From: Archangium gephyra | Lineage (GTDB): Bacteria; Myxococcota; Myxococcia; Myxococcales; Myxococcaceae | DNA length: 64,000 nucleotides | Direction: 5' to 3' | Assembly (NCBI RefSeq): GCF_001027285.1 | Contig: NZ_CP011509.1 | Span: 8,952,501-9,016,500, forward strand | Part shown: positions 7,371 through 18,256 of the stretch, piece after piece | How positions within the stretch are numbered: the stretch's first letter is position 1 | How the letters are laid out: each line of letters opens with the position of its first letter | Position numbers and translations under genes: made by a program | Notes under the pieces: generated by a model | The model's database searches: none | What the model saw: the letters and a program-made list of their open reading frames with translations, nothing else | What the model was told of the DNA's origin: nothing

Positions 7371-9049
7371 GTCGTCGCCGGCGCCGTGGCGCCGGGCAGC
7401 GTGCCGGAGATGGGCTGCGAGTTGAGCGGCGGCGGTGCGGCGATGAGCGGCACCGCGGGCTGCGAGGTGAGCGGCTGCGGGGAGGCCACGAGCGGCACCG
7501 GCTGCTGCACGTTGAGCGGCTGCGGCGTGGCCACGAGCGGCACCGCGGGCGTCTGCACCTGCCCCGGGCTCGGCGTGCGAATCACCCCGGACGACACCCG
7601 GGTCCCACCGAAGGCGAACTCCGGCCCGGCCACTCCGGGCACCAGCGGCACCACGGAGAAGGAGCCCTGGGTGGACAGGAAGGCGGACTGTTGCGGCGCC
7701 GGCGTCAGCGGCACGAAACCGTTCAGCGTGGGCTGCGGCAGCTGGTCGTTGCTCAGACGCGCGGGGTTGTTCTGGAAGGCCTCCGGGACGATGGGGGTCC
7801 GCTGGCCGGGAAACTGCGAGTCGAGCTGACCGGGTGCCCCGGGCTCGTTCGCGTTGAGCGCCACGCGCCCCGGCAGCTCCGGAGTCACGAAGGCATCCGG
7901 AACGATGGGCGTGGTCGAGAACCCGGGCGACACCACATCCGGCTGATTGGGATCCTGTGTGGCGGGTGACACCCGGCCCGCGTCCAGGAAGGGATCCAGC
8001 ACCGCTCCCTGCTGGGTCGCGGGTCCCGGCAGCGTGGTGTCGGCCACCGGCGCCAGGTTCTGGGTCCTCGCCGGATCCGACAGGCCATCCACGGCCCCGA
8101 GCTGGGGCTGGACCGGCGCGGCACCGGCCTGGGCCTGCGCGGTACCGAACTGACCCTGCCCGGCCCCGAACTGACCCTGTCCTGCCCCGAACTGACCCTG
8201 TCCCGTCCCCGCCGCACCGGAGCCCCCCACGCCCTGCTGCTGCGACAGGGTGCTGTTGGGAACGGCCCCCAGCGAGGCCCCTCCCGGCACCGGTGAGCTC
8301 GGAGGAGCCACCCCCGCGAGGTTGCCCGCCGTGGGCACCGCCGCGACCACCGGCACGTCCCGGCCATTGACCGTGATGGCCACGTTGTCGAAATCGAACT
8401 GGATGAAGCCGCGGGGCTCGGCCTCGCGGGGCAGGTTCCACGCCAGCACGGTCAGCTCGGTGTCTCCCGGACGCGCCACGGGCAGGGTCCGGAACGTCTC
8501 GTCGTCCGCGTGCGTGCCTCGCTCCAGCGCGGCGGCATGGATGACGGCCGTATCCGTGAGCAGCTGCCCATTGCGCCAGACGCGTCCGATGCCCCACACC
8601 GCCGCCGCCGCGTGCACCCGCGACGTGTTGGAGAAGCCGAGCACCGCGCCCCCGTGCATGTCCTGGTCGAGCACCACCCCGCCCGCGATGGGCTGGGCCG
8701 GCGCTCCCGGCAACGGCCCCATCAAGGACCTGCCGGCCATCATCTGGGCTGGCGGAAAGCCCGCCTGGTCCAGTTCCACCCGGTACGTGTCACCTCCGAT
8801 GTCGAAGGTGGCCACCAGGCGGCCGGAATCCCCATAGGTCGCCCGGGGGTCCGCGATGCGCTCGCGCACGGACAGCTCGGCCGAGCCGGTGCCCCGCTCG
8901 AAGAGGTCCGTGAAGGGAACGGTGCCCTGTGTGAAGAAACCGACGTTGCCCGTCGTCCGCGCGGACACTTCGGGACCGTCGAAACTGAAGCCCCCCGGGC
9001 TGGCTGCGAGCAGCCCGGTGAGCACGAAGCTGGAGAGGAATCCCGCCAT
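7259..9049 (-). CDS. Exported protein with low-complexity repeat tail
   Basis: 596 residues, family not recognised. ATG 9049 follows GGAGGAGG. Residues 1-17 are a signal peptide (MAGFLSSFVLTGLLAAS). Residues about 20-245 form a compact beta-rich region that reads like a jelly-roll or coat-type domain (SFDGPEVSARTTGNVGFF..., FIQFDFDNVAITVNGRDV). The remaining ~350 residues are Pro/Gln/Gly/Val-rich and repetitive: three GQGQFGA units near residues 283-303, and three VPLVAxPQPL-type units near residues 500-545. This architecture suggests an envelope or surface protein with a flexible tail. Its 3' end is read on both strands (overlap with MarR, 7259-7370). No cysteine pair or catalytic motif stands out. 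Confidence 0.7.
   Translation of the reverse strand: MAGFLSSFVLTGLLAASPGGFSFDGPEVSARTTGNVGFFTQGTVPFTDLFERGTGSAELSVRERIADPRATYGDSGRLVATFDIGGDTYRVELDQAGFPPAQMMAGRSLMGPLPGAPAQPIAGGVVLDQDMHGGAVLGFSNTSRVHAAAAVWGIGRVWRNGQLLTDTAVIHAAALERGTHADDETFRTLPVARPGDTELTVLAWNLPREAEPRGFIQFDFDNVAITVNGRDVPVVAAVPTAGNLAGVAPPSSPVPGGASLGAVPNSTLSQQQGVGGSGAAGTGQGQFGAGQGQFGAGQGQFGTAQAQAGAAPVQPQLGAVDGLSDPARTQNLAPVADTTLPGPATQQGAVLDPFLDAGRVSPATQDPNQPDVVSPGFSTTPIVPDAFVTPELPGRVALNANEPGAPGQLDSQFPGQRTPIVPEAFQNNPARLSNDQLPQPTLNGFVPLTPAPQQSAFLSTQGSFSVVPLVPGVAGPEFAFGGTRVSSGVIRTPSPGQVQTPAVPLVATPQPLNVQQPVPLVASPQPLTSQPAVPLIAAPPPLNSQPISGTLPGATAPATTQGAGSVPGLVPANPNAGASPAATTPAVSSPGAAPSP
8145..8207 (-). repeat. 21-bp tandem repeat, three copies (GQGQFGA units)
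   Basis: Three adjacent copies of a 21-base unit (plus-strand core CGAACTGACCCTG) beginning at 8145, 8166 and 8187, encoding the seven-residue unit on the minus strand. The near-identity at DNA level points to recent slippage. Confidence 0.85.
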
Positions 9050-9138
9050 CGACGCTGCCTCCTCCAGGGAGGGTAGGCAGCGGAGGCGGTGGTTGGCGGC
9101 CCCGAGCGGCCAGGCGGACGAGCGTCCGCCTCGCCCGC

Positions 9139-9657
9139 CTAGATGAGGCCCCGCGCGCGGCGGATCTGCTCCACCGTCTTGTTGTACTCGATGTCGAAAG
9201 CGCTGGTGCCCTCCTGCAGATGCTTCAGGCGGGAACGCGCCTCCTTGTCGATCTCGTCATCCACGTCCAGGTGCTTCTTCATCACCACGTGGATCTTCTG
9301 CCGAAGCACGTTGTCGGCGGCATACACCTCCTCGACATTGCGGCTGATGAGGAGGAACTCGATCATCTGGTTGATGACGTATTCGATGCCCTCGTCGCCC
9401 ATCTTGAAGCCGCGGACGTCGGCCATCTCACGCTTGACCTGGTTGAACTTGGAGTAGTCGTACCCCCGACGCTCCAGTGCTTCGCGCGTGGCTTGATTCA
9501 CGCGCTCCTCGTTCGCCAGGTACTCCCGCATGATGGCGGACAGGTCCATCTCGGCATCAGCCACGCGCATCGGCTCTACCTCGATATCCCCGTCCTGCAT
9601 CAGCCTCTGGACGACCTCCCGGGAGATGATCGGAATCACCTTCGGATAGAGCCTCAT
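9139..9657 (-). CDS. DUF507 family protein
   Basis: 172 residues, soluble and highly charged. The opening MRLYPKVIPIISREVVQRL, the central IMREYLANEERVNQATREALERRG and the ending VEQIRRARGLI are typical of DUF507, a small family of unknown function found mainly in Myxococcota, Aquificae and other deep-branching bacteria. The predicted structure is almost all helical, with two similar halves. ATG 9657 follows a GAGGGA site. A promoter candidate lies at 9702-9730, between it and uvrC, so it is likely to have its own transcript even though it lies directly downstream of uvrB-uvrC. Confidence 0.82.
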   Translation of the reverse strand: MRLYPKVIPIISREVVQRLMQDGDIEVEPMRVADAEMDLSAIMREYLANEERVNQATREALERRGYDYSKFNQVKREMADVRGFKMGDEGIEYVINQMIEFLLISRNVEEVYAADNVLRQKIHVVMKKHLDVDDEIDKEARSRLKHLQEGTSAFDIEYNKTVEQIRRARGLI

Positions 9658-9701
9658 ATCGGTCCCTCGCCCCTTGAAGACGTCTCGACTGGACGTGTCC
9701 G

Positions 9702-9730
9702 CTATAAATCAGCGCCAAGCCCAGCCGCAA
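9702..9730 (-). promoter_or_regulatory. Candidate sigma-A promoter of the DUF507 gene
   Basis: On the minus strand TTGCGG (9730-9725), 17-base spacer, TTATAG (9707-9702), 45 bases upstream of the ATG. The AT-rich box stands out in this GC-rich DNA. Confidence 0.5.
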
Positions 9731-9750
9731 TGAAAAACCCCAGGAACATC

Positions 9751-9778
9751 GCGGATTCAGCGCACTTTGCGCCTCCGC
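9751..9778 (-). terminator. Hairpin downstream of uvrC
   Basis: Outer arms GCGGA/TCCGC (9751-9755, 9774-9778) enclose a perfect inner stem GCGCA/TGCGC (9760-9764, 9768-9772). About 15 bases later on the minus strand comes a run of five T (plus-strand A run at 9733-9737). It may end the uvrB-uvrC transcript; the distance to the T run makes this tentative. Confidence 0.35.
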
Positions 9779-9795
9779 TTTCGACCGGAAATTAA

Positions 9796-11733
9796 TCACG
9801 GCGAGCCGGGTGGCGACCCTTCTTCTGACTTTTCGTCCACCAGGGCACCCGCATCCGCCAGGGAGGCTTCGCGGATGGGATCCTCCGATTCCTCTTCGGG
9901 GTGGCCGTGAAGGGCCGCATGAACCCGCTCGGCCAGCGTGGGCCCGAGCACCTCGGCGAGCTCCTCGATGGTGGCCTCGCGCACCCGCTTGAGCGAGCCG
10001 AACTGGCGCAGCAGCAGCTTCTTGCGCGTGTCCCCCACCCCCGGGATGTCCTCCAGCACGGAGTGGAAATTGCCCTTCCGCATGGACTTCTGTTGGAAGG
10101 TGATCGCGAAGCGGTGGGCCTCGTCGCGCAAGCGGGCGAGCAGATAGAGCTCGGCCGAGTTCTGCCGCAGGACGATGGGATCCTTGCGGTGGGGGATGAA
10201 GACGCGCTCGGGACTGCGGTTGCTCTCCTCGTCGCGGTCGTGCACCTCGAGATCCCGGCTCTTGGCGAGGGAGATGATGTCCACCCCCTCCACCCCCAGG
10301 TCCTTGGCGGCGGCGAGCGCGCTGGCGAGCTGTCCCTTGCCACCGTCGATAACCAACAGATCAGGCAGGTCCCCCTCCTCCTGGCCGCGTTTGAGCCGGC
10401 GGGAGATGACCTCGTGCATGCTGGCGAAGTCGTCCTGCTTCTCCAGCGTCTTGATGCGGTAGCGGCGGTAGCGCGACTTGTCGATCTCCCCATCGGTGGC
10501 GGCCACCTGGGAGGCGACGATGCTGGCGCCCTGGAAGTGGGAGATGTCGAAGCACTCGACGCGGCGCGGCAGGTTGCGCAGGTGGAGCCGCTCCTGGAGA
10601 CGGCGCAGCACCACCTCGGTCTCGTCCTTGGTGCGGCGGCGCTCGATGACGGCCTGCTCGGCGTTCTTCTGCGCCATGTCCACCAGGTCACGCTTCTCGC
10701 CGCGCTTGGGCACCATCACGCGCACCTTCTCGCCCTTGCGCTCGGTGAGCAGCGCCTCGAGGCCCTCGCGCTCCTCGATGTCCAACGGGAGGAGCACCTC
10801 CTCGGGGACGAAGTTGCCCTGGTCGTAATAGAGGTTGACGAAGGAGGGCAGCAGCTCCTCGTCGGGGAACTCCTGGCTGCCGAGCGGGAAGGCCTGGCCG
10901 CCGTTGAGCCGGCCCTGGCGCACATAGAGGACGTAGACGAGCAGCCGGTCCCCCTCGCGGTGGGAGGCGAAGACGTCCTGGTCCTTGAAGTCGGTGGTGG
11001 CCACCTTCTGGCGCTCGAGGCTGCGCTCGATGGCGAGCAGCTGGTCGCGGATGCGCGCGGCCTCCTCGAACTTGAGGTCGCCGGCGGCCTGCTTCATGCG
11101 TGAGCGCAGCCCGTCCACCAACTCTCCGGCCTTGCCCTCGAGGAAGAGGACCACCTCGTCCACGCTCTTGCGGTACTCCTGCTCGGGGACGGGGTAGACG
11201 CAGGGCGCGGGGCAGCGGCCGATCTGATGGAGCAGACAGGGCCGCTTGCGGTTGGCGAGCACGTGGTCCGTGCAGGTGCGCAGGTGGAAGTAGCGGTTGA
11301 TGATGCGCAGCGTCTCGCGGATGGCGCTGGCGCTGGAGTACGGGCCGAAGTAGCGCGCGCCGTCCTTCTGGTACCGGCGAACCACCTCCAGCCGGGGATA
11401 GGGCTGGCTCCGGTCGAGCCGCAGGGAGATGTACTGCTTGTCGTCCTTGAGCAGGACGTTGAAGCGCGGCTTGTGCTTCTTGATGAGCTCGTTCTCGAGG
11501 AGGAGGGCTTCCTTCTCGTTGTGGACGAGCACCGTCTCGATGTCGCCGAGGAACTGGTCGAGCAGCGAGACGAAGGCGCGCGTGTCCCCGGTGCGCGTGA
11601 AGTAGGAGCGCACGCGGTTGCGCAGGTTGACCGCCTTGCCCACGTAGATGATCTCACCGCGGCGGTCCTTCATCAGGTACACGCCGGGCTCGGTGGGCAG
11701 CGACTCCAGCTTGGCTTCGAGCTTCGCGTCCAT
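9796..11733 (-). CDS. uvrC: UvrABC excinuclease subunit C
   Basis: 645 residues. Domains in order: N-terminal GIY-YIG nuclease ([32 protein letters not shown], residues ~15-95) that makes the 3' incision; the UVR coiled-coil motif (~200-240) that docks on UvrB; the RNase H-like nuclease (~380-545) with acidic catalytic residues in [11 protein letters not shown] and [12 protein letters not shown], for the 5' incision; and a C-terminal tandem helix-hairpin-helix ([13 protein letters not shown]...) that binds DNA. The last ~40 residues are an acidic tail outside the conserved core. It lies six bases downstream of uvrB, so it is co-transcribed and probably translationally linked. It is part of nucleotide excision repair together with uvrA at 54.8 kb. 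Confidence 0.97.
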   Translation of the reverse strand: MDAKLEAKLESLPTEPGVYLMKDRRGEIIYVGKAVNLRNRVRSYFTRTGDTRAFVSLLDQFLGDIETVLVHNEKEALLLENELIKKHKPRFNVLLKDDKQYISLRLDRSQPYPRLEVVRRYQKDGARYFGPYSSASAIRETLRIINRYFHLRTCTDHVLANRKRPCLLHQIGRCPAPCVYPVPEQEYRKSVDEVVLFLEGKAGELVDGLRSRMKQAAGDLKFEEAARIRDQLLAIERSLERQKVATTDFKDQDVFASHREGDRLLVYVLYVRQGRLNGGQAFPLGSQEFPDEELLPSFVNLYYDQGNFVPEEVLLPLDIEEREGLEALLTERKGEKVRVMVPKRGEKRDLVDMAQKNAEQAVIERRRTKDETEVVLRRLQERLHLRNLPRRVECFDISHFQGASIVASQVAATDGEIDKSRYRRYRIKTLEKQDDFASMHEVISRRLKRGQEEGDLPDLLVIDGGKGQLASALAAAKDLGVEGVDIISLAKSRDLEVHDRDEESNRSPERVFIPHRKDPIVLRQNSAELYLLARLRDEAHRFAITFQQKSMRKGNFHSVLEDIPGVGDTRKKLLLRQFGSLKRVREATIEELAEVLGPTLAERVHAALHGHPEEESEDPIREASLADAGALVDEKSEEGSPPGSP

Positions 11734-11739
11734 ACGGAG

Positions 11740-13884
<2,145 letters not shown>

Positions 13885-13963
13885 AGCTCAGAGGTTTAAC
13901 ACCCGGAGTGCGGGGATGCCGGGTCCAAATCGTCGATCCGCCCACGGAAGGACGGAGCGGGAG

Positions 13964-15640
13964 CTACTTCGCTCCCTCGCTCCTCAGGGCCTCGAGCGCC
14001 TGGAGCCGGGGGGCCTCGAACTCATCACCCTTGTTCCAGCGGGGTGGCTCGCGCGTCCGGGCCACGTGGGAGCCGAGGAGGAAGAAGAGCCGCACGTCCT
14101 CCACCGCGCCAGAGAAGTCCCAGTCCGGGCCCAGCTCGTCCGAGGGCTGGTGGTAGTGCAGGGCCTCCCACTTCTCCCGGCGCTCCTTGCCCCACCCGGG
14201 CGGCCGGCCGATGAAGTCCATGCCGCTGCTGAAGTAGGCGGCGGGGATGCCCAGCCGGGCGAAGTTGTACTGGTCCGAGCGATAGAAGAAGCCCCGGTCC
14301 GGCAGCTGGTCCGCCTTGATGGTGCGGCCCTGCGCCCGGGCCAACGCCGTCAGCGGCCCGTCCAGCGAGGACTTGCCCAGCCCGATGACCGTCACGTCCC
14401 GCGTGCGTCCGTGGATGTTCAGCCCGTCGATGTTGACGTTGGCCGCCACGCGTCCCGCGGGGAACGGCAGGTGCTCGGCGAGGTACTGCGAGCCCAGCAG
14501 CCCCTGCTCCTCGGCCGCCACCGCCGCGAAGAGGATGGAGCGCGGCGGCGCCTTGGGCAGCACGGTGAAGGCCTCGGCCGCCTCGAGCATCGCGGCCACG
14601 CCGGACGCGTTGTCCACCGCACCGTTGTAGATGGCGTCCTCGCCCGGCTTCGCGTCGTCCTTCATGCCCAGGTGATCATGGTGCGCCGTGTAGATCACCA
14701 CCTCCCTGGACAGTCTGGGGTCGCTCCCCGGCAACAGGCCCAGCACGTTCGCCGTGGAACGGCGGCGCACCCGGTTGGCGAAGCGCGTGGACACCTTCAC
14801 CCCCAGCGGCACCGGGCGGAAGTCCCGGCTCCGGGCCGCCGTGCGCAGCGTGTCGAGGTCCGCCTCCGACAGCCGCAGCACCCGGCGCGTGGCCTCGTCC
14901 GTCGTCCAGGCCTTCATCTGCAGGCGCGGCGTGTCCTCCGAGGCCGGCAGCTCGACCTGCTCGCCCGACCAGGACGTCTGCACCACTTGCCACGCGTACC
15001 CCGCGCTCGGCGTGGTGTGCAGGAGGATCGCCCCCGCCGCCCCCACCTTCGCGGCCTGCTCGTACTTGTAGTCCCACCGGCCGTACCGCAGCCGCGCCTT
15101 GCCGCCGAAGAGCTTCGGGTCGTCCTCCGGATCGTTGTTCAGGATGAGGAGCGTCTTGCCCCTCAGGTCCATCCCCTTGAAGTCGTCCCACTGGTACTCG
15201 GGCGCCTGGATGCCGTAGCCCACGAACACCAGCTCCGAGTCCTGCAGCACCGCCTCCGCCGCCTGCACCCCCGAGCTCGCGATGAAGTCGTCGTGGAACC
15301 GGAGCTCCATGCGCTCCGTGGCGTTGCTGAAGGTCAGCGTCTCGGGGTGGCCCGTCATGCCCACCAGTTCGAAGGGCTGCAGGTAGCCGCCATTCGGGCC
15401 CGCGGGCTTGAGGCCCAGGAGTTGGAACTGGGTCGCGATGTAGTGCTGGGCCAGCGCGTCCCCCCGTGTGCCCGGGCCCCGGCCCTCGAGCAGATCCGAG
15501 GCCAGGAAGCCGATGTGGGCCCGGAGGTCCTCGGCCTCGATGCTCTGAGCGGCGGTCTTCTCCGCCGGTGTCGTGAGCTGAGACTGGGCGGCGAGCGGCA
15601 GGGGGATCAGGGCGGCGAGGAGCACCAGCGTTCGCTTCAT
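13964..15640 (-). CDS. Secreted M28 family zinc metallopeptidase
   Basis: 558 residues. Signal peptide at residues 1-18 (MKRTLVLLAALIPLPLAA). A protease-associated (PA) domain appears inserted at about residues 150-280 (GKTLLILNNDPEDDP..., KVGAAGAILLHTTPSAGYAW). The M28 co-catalytic zinc site is present in order: HHDHLG, the bridging Asp in AVDNASG, the Glu pair in AVAAEEQGLLGS, NIDGL, and the final His in HYHQPSDEL. M28 enzymes are aminopeptidases or carboxypeptidases acting outside the cytoplasm. The start at 15640 is chosen from the signal peptide; an in-frame leader from 15739 is Gly/Ser-rich and not plausible. It is divergent from the methyltransferase with 125 bases between. Confidence 0.92.
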   Translation of the reverse strand: MKRTLVLLAALIPLPLAAQSQLTTPAEKTAAQSIEAEDLRAHIGFLASDLLEGRGPGTRGDALAQHYIATQFQLLGLKPAGPNGGYLQPFELVGMTGHPETLTFSNATERMELRFHDDFIASSGVQAAEAVLQDSELVFVGYGIQAPEYQWDDFKGMDLRGKTLLILNNDPEDDPKLFGGKARLRYGRWDYKYEQAAKVGAAGAILLHTTPSAGYAWQVVQTSWSGEQVELPASEDTPRLQMKAWTTDEATRRVLRLSEADLDTLRTAARSRDFRPVPLGVKVSTRFANRVRRRSTANVLGLLPGSDPRLSREVVIYTAHHDHLGMKDDAKPGEDAIYNGAVDNASGVAAMLEAAEAFTVLPKAPPRSILFAAVAAEEQGLLGSQYLAEHLPFPAGRVAANVNIDGLNIHGRTRDVTVIGLGKSSLDGPLTALARAQGRTIKADQLPDRGFFYRSDQYNFARLGIPAAYFSSGMDFIGRPPGWGKERREKWEALHYHQPSDELGPDWDFSGAVEDVRLFFLLGSHVARTREPPRWNKGDEFEAPRLQALEALRSEGAK

Positions 15641-15765
15641 GGCTCGTGAGCCCCTACCATGACCTGACCGCTGGAGCAGGGGTGTTCTTCGACTCGATGG
15701 TTGAACGGTCGACCCTCCCCCCTGCCCCATCGTCCCCACCCGGCCCGGTACCCGAGGACCCCCCG

Positions 15766-16497
15766 ATGATCAACCAGTACGATCTGCTCGCGAAGATAAC
15801 GGAAGCCACCGCGGAGGCTCCGCTCCGCAAGTACTTCGAGGACTTCACCTTCTTCAAGGCCCTGGGCGATATCGCCGGGTGCTCGGTGCTCGACGTGGCC
15901 TGTGGCACCGGGCTGTACAGCCGGCGCATCAAACAGCGTGGCGCGGGCCGGGTCGTGGGTCTGGACTCCTCCGAGGGGATGATCGACTACGCCCGCTATC
16001 AGGAGCGGCAGGCACCGCTCGGAATCGAGTACGTCGTCCGGGACGCGGCCGCCGCCGGGGAGCTCGGCACCTTCGACGTGGTGACGGCCACGTACCTGCT
16101 GCACTACGCACCGTCGGTCGAGCAGATGCGCGGCATGTGCGCCACGCTGCGCCGCGCCATGGCTCCTGGCGGCCGGCTGGTGTCCATCTGCCTGAACCCG
16201 GAGGCCCGCGTGACGGAGCCCGCCTACTACCGGCCCTACGGCTTCGAGCTCCGCTCGCGTGGCCAGGAAGGGGATGAGGCGCATCTGGTCAGTGCGATAC
16301 CCGAGATGCCCTTCTCCATCACGGCCTGGCACTGGTCCCGGCACACCTACGAGGCCGCGCTCCAGTCCGCCGGCTTCCGGAACATCGTGTGGTGCGCGCC
16401 GGAGATCGCCCCCGAGGGCCTCGCGGCCTTCGGAGAGGCGTACTGGCGGGACTACCTGCGATTCCCCCACGCTGCCGTGTTCACCTGTACGGCGTGA
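15766..16497 (+). CDS. Class I SAM-dependent methyltransferase
   Basis: 243 residues. Motif I VLDVACGTGLYS (~residues 38-49), the acidic end of strand 2 in VVGLDSSEGMID, motif II-like VVRDAAAAGELGTFDVVTATYLLHYA, and post-motif MAPGGRLVSICLN give a typical Rossmann methyltransferase of the UbiE/ToxA-like small-molecule type. The substrate is unknown. ATG 15766 follows GAGGA at seven bases. It is a single gene facing cysS tail to tail, with a hairpin repeat element in the gap. Confidence 0.88.
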   Translation: MINQYDLLAKITEATAEAPLRKYFEDFTFFKALGDIAGCSVLDVACGTGLYSRRIKQRGAGRVVGLDSSEGMIDYARYQERQAPLGIEYVVRDAAAAGELGTFDVVTATYLLHYAPSVEQMRGMCATLRRAMAPGGRLVSICLNPEARVTEPAYYRPYGFELRSRGQEGDEAHLVSAIPEMPFSITAWHWSRHTYEAALQSAGFRNIVWCAPEIAPEGLAAFGEAYWRDYLRFPHAAVFTCTA

Positions 16498-16499
16498 GT

Positions 16500-16516
16500 C
16501 CGGGGTTCAACCCCGG
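16500..16516. repeat. Perfect 8-bp inverted repeat after the methyltransferase gene
   Basis: CCGGGGTT, one base, AACCCCGG. It stands directly in front of the dispersed hairpin element at 16524-16560 in a tail-to-tail gap, and may help end transcription from either side. Confidence 0.5.
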
Positions 16517-16523
16517 TGACGGG

Positions 16524-16560
16524 CACCCTCACCCCGTCCCTCTCCCGGAGGGCGAGGGGT
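16524..16560. repeat. Dispersed hairpin element, copy 1
   Basis: Core at 16526-16559, beginning CCCTCACCCC and ending GGGCGAGGGG, is identical over 34 bases to copy 2 at 19649-19682. The arms CCCTCTCCC and GGGCGAGGG pair with one mismatch. It lies between convergent genes (methyltransferase and cysS). Confidence 0.85.
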
Positions 16561-16588
16561 TGTTGACGCGGTGAGGGGTTTGACGCGG

Positions 16589-18055
16589 TTATGTCTGCGG
16601 GGCGACCTTCCACACGGTGCCCGCAGCCGTATCCAGGATCTCCACTCCCAGTCCCTTCAGCTCCTCGCGCAGCCGGTCTCCTTCCGCGAAGTTCTTCGCC
16701 TTGCGGGCCTCGTTGCGCGCCTGGATGAGCGACTCCACCTTCGCCACGTCGAGGCCCCGCTCCTTCACCGCCCGATCCCTCCGCCGCAGCAGCCACTGCG
16801 CCGGCTCGTCCTCGAACAGGCCCAGCACCCCGGACACCTTCCGCACGTCCTCGCGCAGCGCCTGCAGCGTCCTGCCCACCTGCGCCTTGTCCTTCACCGG
16901 CGGCTTGTCCGTCAGCTCGTTCATCTGCCCGAACAGCCCCGACAACGCCCCCAGCGCTCCCGCCGTGTTGAAGTCGTCGTCCATCTGCGACTCGAACTCG
17001 GTGAGGAACCTACCCGGCTCGCCGTACAGCGGACCCTTGCCGAAGTCCTTCCCGCCCACGCGCTCGTCCACCTTGCGCAGCGTCTCGTAGAAGTACTCCA
17101 TGCGCTGCTCCGCGTCCGCCAGGCCCTTGTCCGCGAAGTTCAGCGGGTGCCGGTAGTGCGTCGACACGAAGAAGAAGCGCAGCGCCTCCGGATCCACCTT
17201 CCCCAGCGCGTCCCTCAGCCGCACCACGTTCCCCAGGGACTTGGACATCTTCGCCCCCTCGAGATCCAGGAAGCCGCAGTGCATCCAGTAGCGCGAGAAC
17301 ATCTTCCCGCTCGCGCCCTCGCTCTGGGCAATCTCGTTCTCGTGGTGCGGGAAGATCAGATCCAACCCGCCTCCGTGGATGTCGAAGGTCTCCCCGAGGT
17401 ACTTCGCGCTCATCGCCGAGCACTCGATGTGCCAGCCCGGCCGGCCCTTGCCCCACGGGCTGTCCCACGCCGGCTCCCCCGGCTTCGCCGCCTTCCACAG
17501 CGCGAAGTCCAACGGCTCGTGCTTCTGCTCGCCCGGCTGCACCCGCTCACCCGCGCACAGGTCGTCCACGTTCCGCTTGGACAGCTTCGCGTACTCCGGG
17601 TAGTGCCTCACCGAGAAGTACACGTCTCCCCGCGACTCGTACGCCAACCCCTTGTCCACCAGCTTGCCGATGATGCCGATGATCTCCGGCAGGTGATCGC
17701 TCACCTTCGGGGACACGTCCGGCTCCAGCAGGTGCAGCGCCCGGGCGTCCTCCCGGAAGGCCTCCACGAAACGCGCCGCCAGTACCACCGCCTCCTCGCC
17801 CGTCTCGTGCGCCGCCTTGATGATCTTGTCGTCCACGTCCGTGTAGTTGCGGACGTACTTCACCTCGAAGCCGCGGTAGCGCAGGTAGCGCACCACCACG
17901 TCGAACGAGGTGAACGTCCTCGCGTTGCCGATGTGGACGTAGCTGTAGACCGTCGGGCCGCAGACGTAGACCCCCAGCTTGCCCGGCACCGCCGGCTCCA
18001 GGGACTCCTTCTGCATCGTCATCGTGTTGAAGAGTCGAATCGATGCTGCGGCCAC
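16589..18055 (-). CDS. cysS: Cysteinyl-tRNA synthetase
   Basis: 488 residues. The N-terminal catalytic core has zinc ligand C32 in VCGPTV, the HIGH-type motif HIGN at 41-44, the GWHIECSAM zinc-ligand segment, HHENE and the KMSKS loop; an anticodon-binding helical domain and the DALR-like tail follow. It charges tRNA-Cys in the cytoplasm. GTG 18055 is chosen because GGAGG lies nine bases upstream (AGCGGAGGTTATCGCAC); an in-frame ATG at 18079 has no ribosome site and would place that GGAGG inside the gene. Divergent from the FHA gene, with 201 bases between. Confidence 0.96.
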   Translation of the reverse strand: MAAASIRLFNTMTMQKESLEPAVPGKLGVYVCGPTVYSYVHIGNARTFTSFDVVVRYLRYRGFEVKYVRNYTDVDDKIIKAAHETGEEAVVLAARFVEAFREDARALHLLEPDVSPKVSDHLPEIIGIIGKLVDKGLAYESRGDVYFSVRHYPEYAKLSKRNVDDLCAGERVQPGEQKHEPLDFALWKAAKPGEPAWDSPWGKGRPGWHIECSAMSAKYLGETFDIHGGGLDLIFPHHENEIAQSEGASGKMFSRYWMHCGFLDLEGAKMSKSLGNVVRLRDALGKVDPEALRFFFVSTHYRHPLNFADKGLADAEQRMEYFYETLRKVDERVGGKDFGKGPLYGEPGRFLTEFESQMDDDFNTAGALGALSGLFGQMNELTDKPPVKDKAQVGRTLQALREDVRKVSGVLGLFEDEPAQWLLRRRDRAVKERGLDVAKVESLIQARNEARKAKNFAEGDRLREELKGLGVEILDTAAGTVWKVAPQT

Positions 18056-18256
18056 GTGCGATAACCTCCGCTGGTCCATCCAGGCTTGGAAAGCCGGACT
18101 CTAGGACTTCCCCACGTCCCGGACCACAAATGCCTGACAGTGTGAGACAACTCTGATGGCCCGTGGGCACTCCAGGCCGCCGAAAAAGGACTATCCTTCC
18201 GCTCCCCTGCCCGCCCCCACCTCCGCCCGCCGTCGAATCTGGGAGAATGCACCCCC

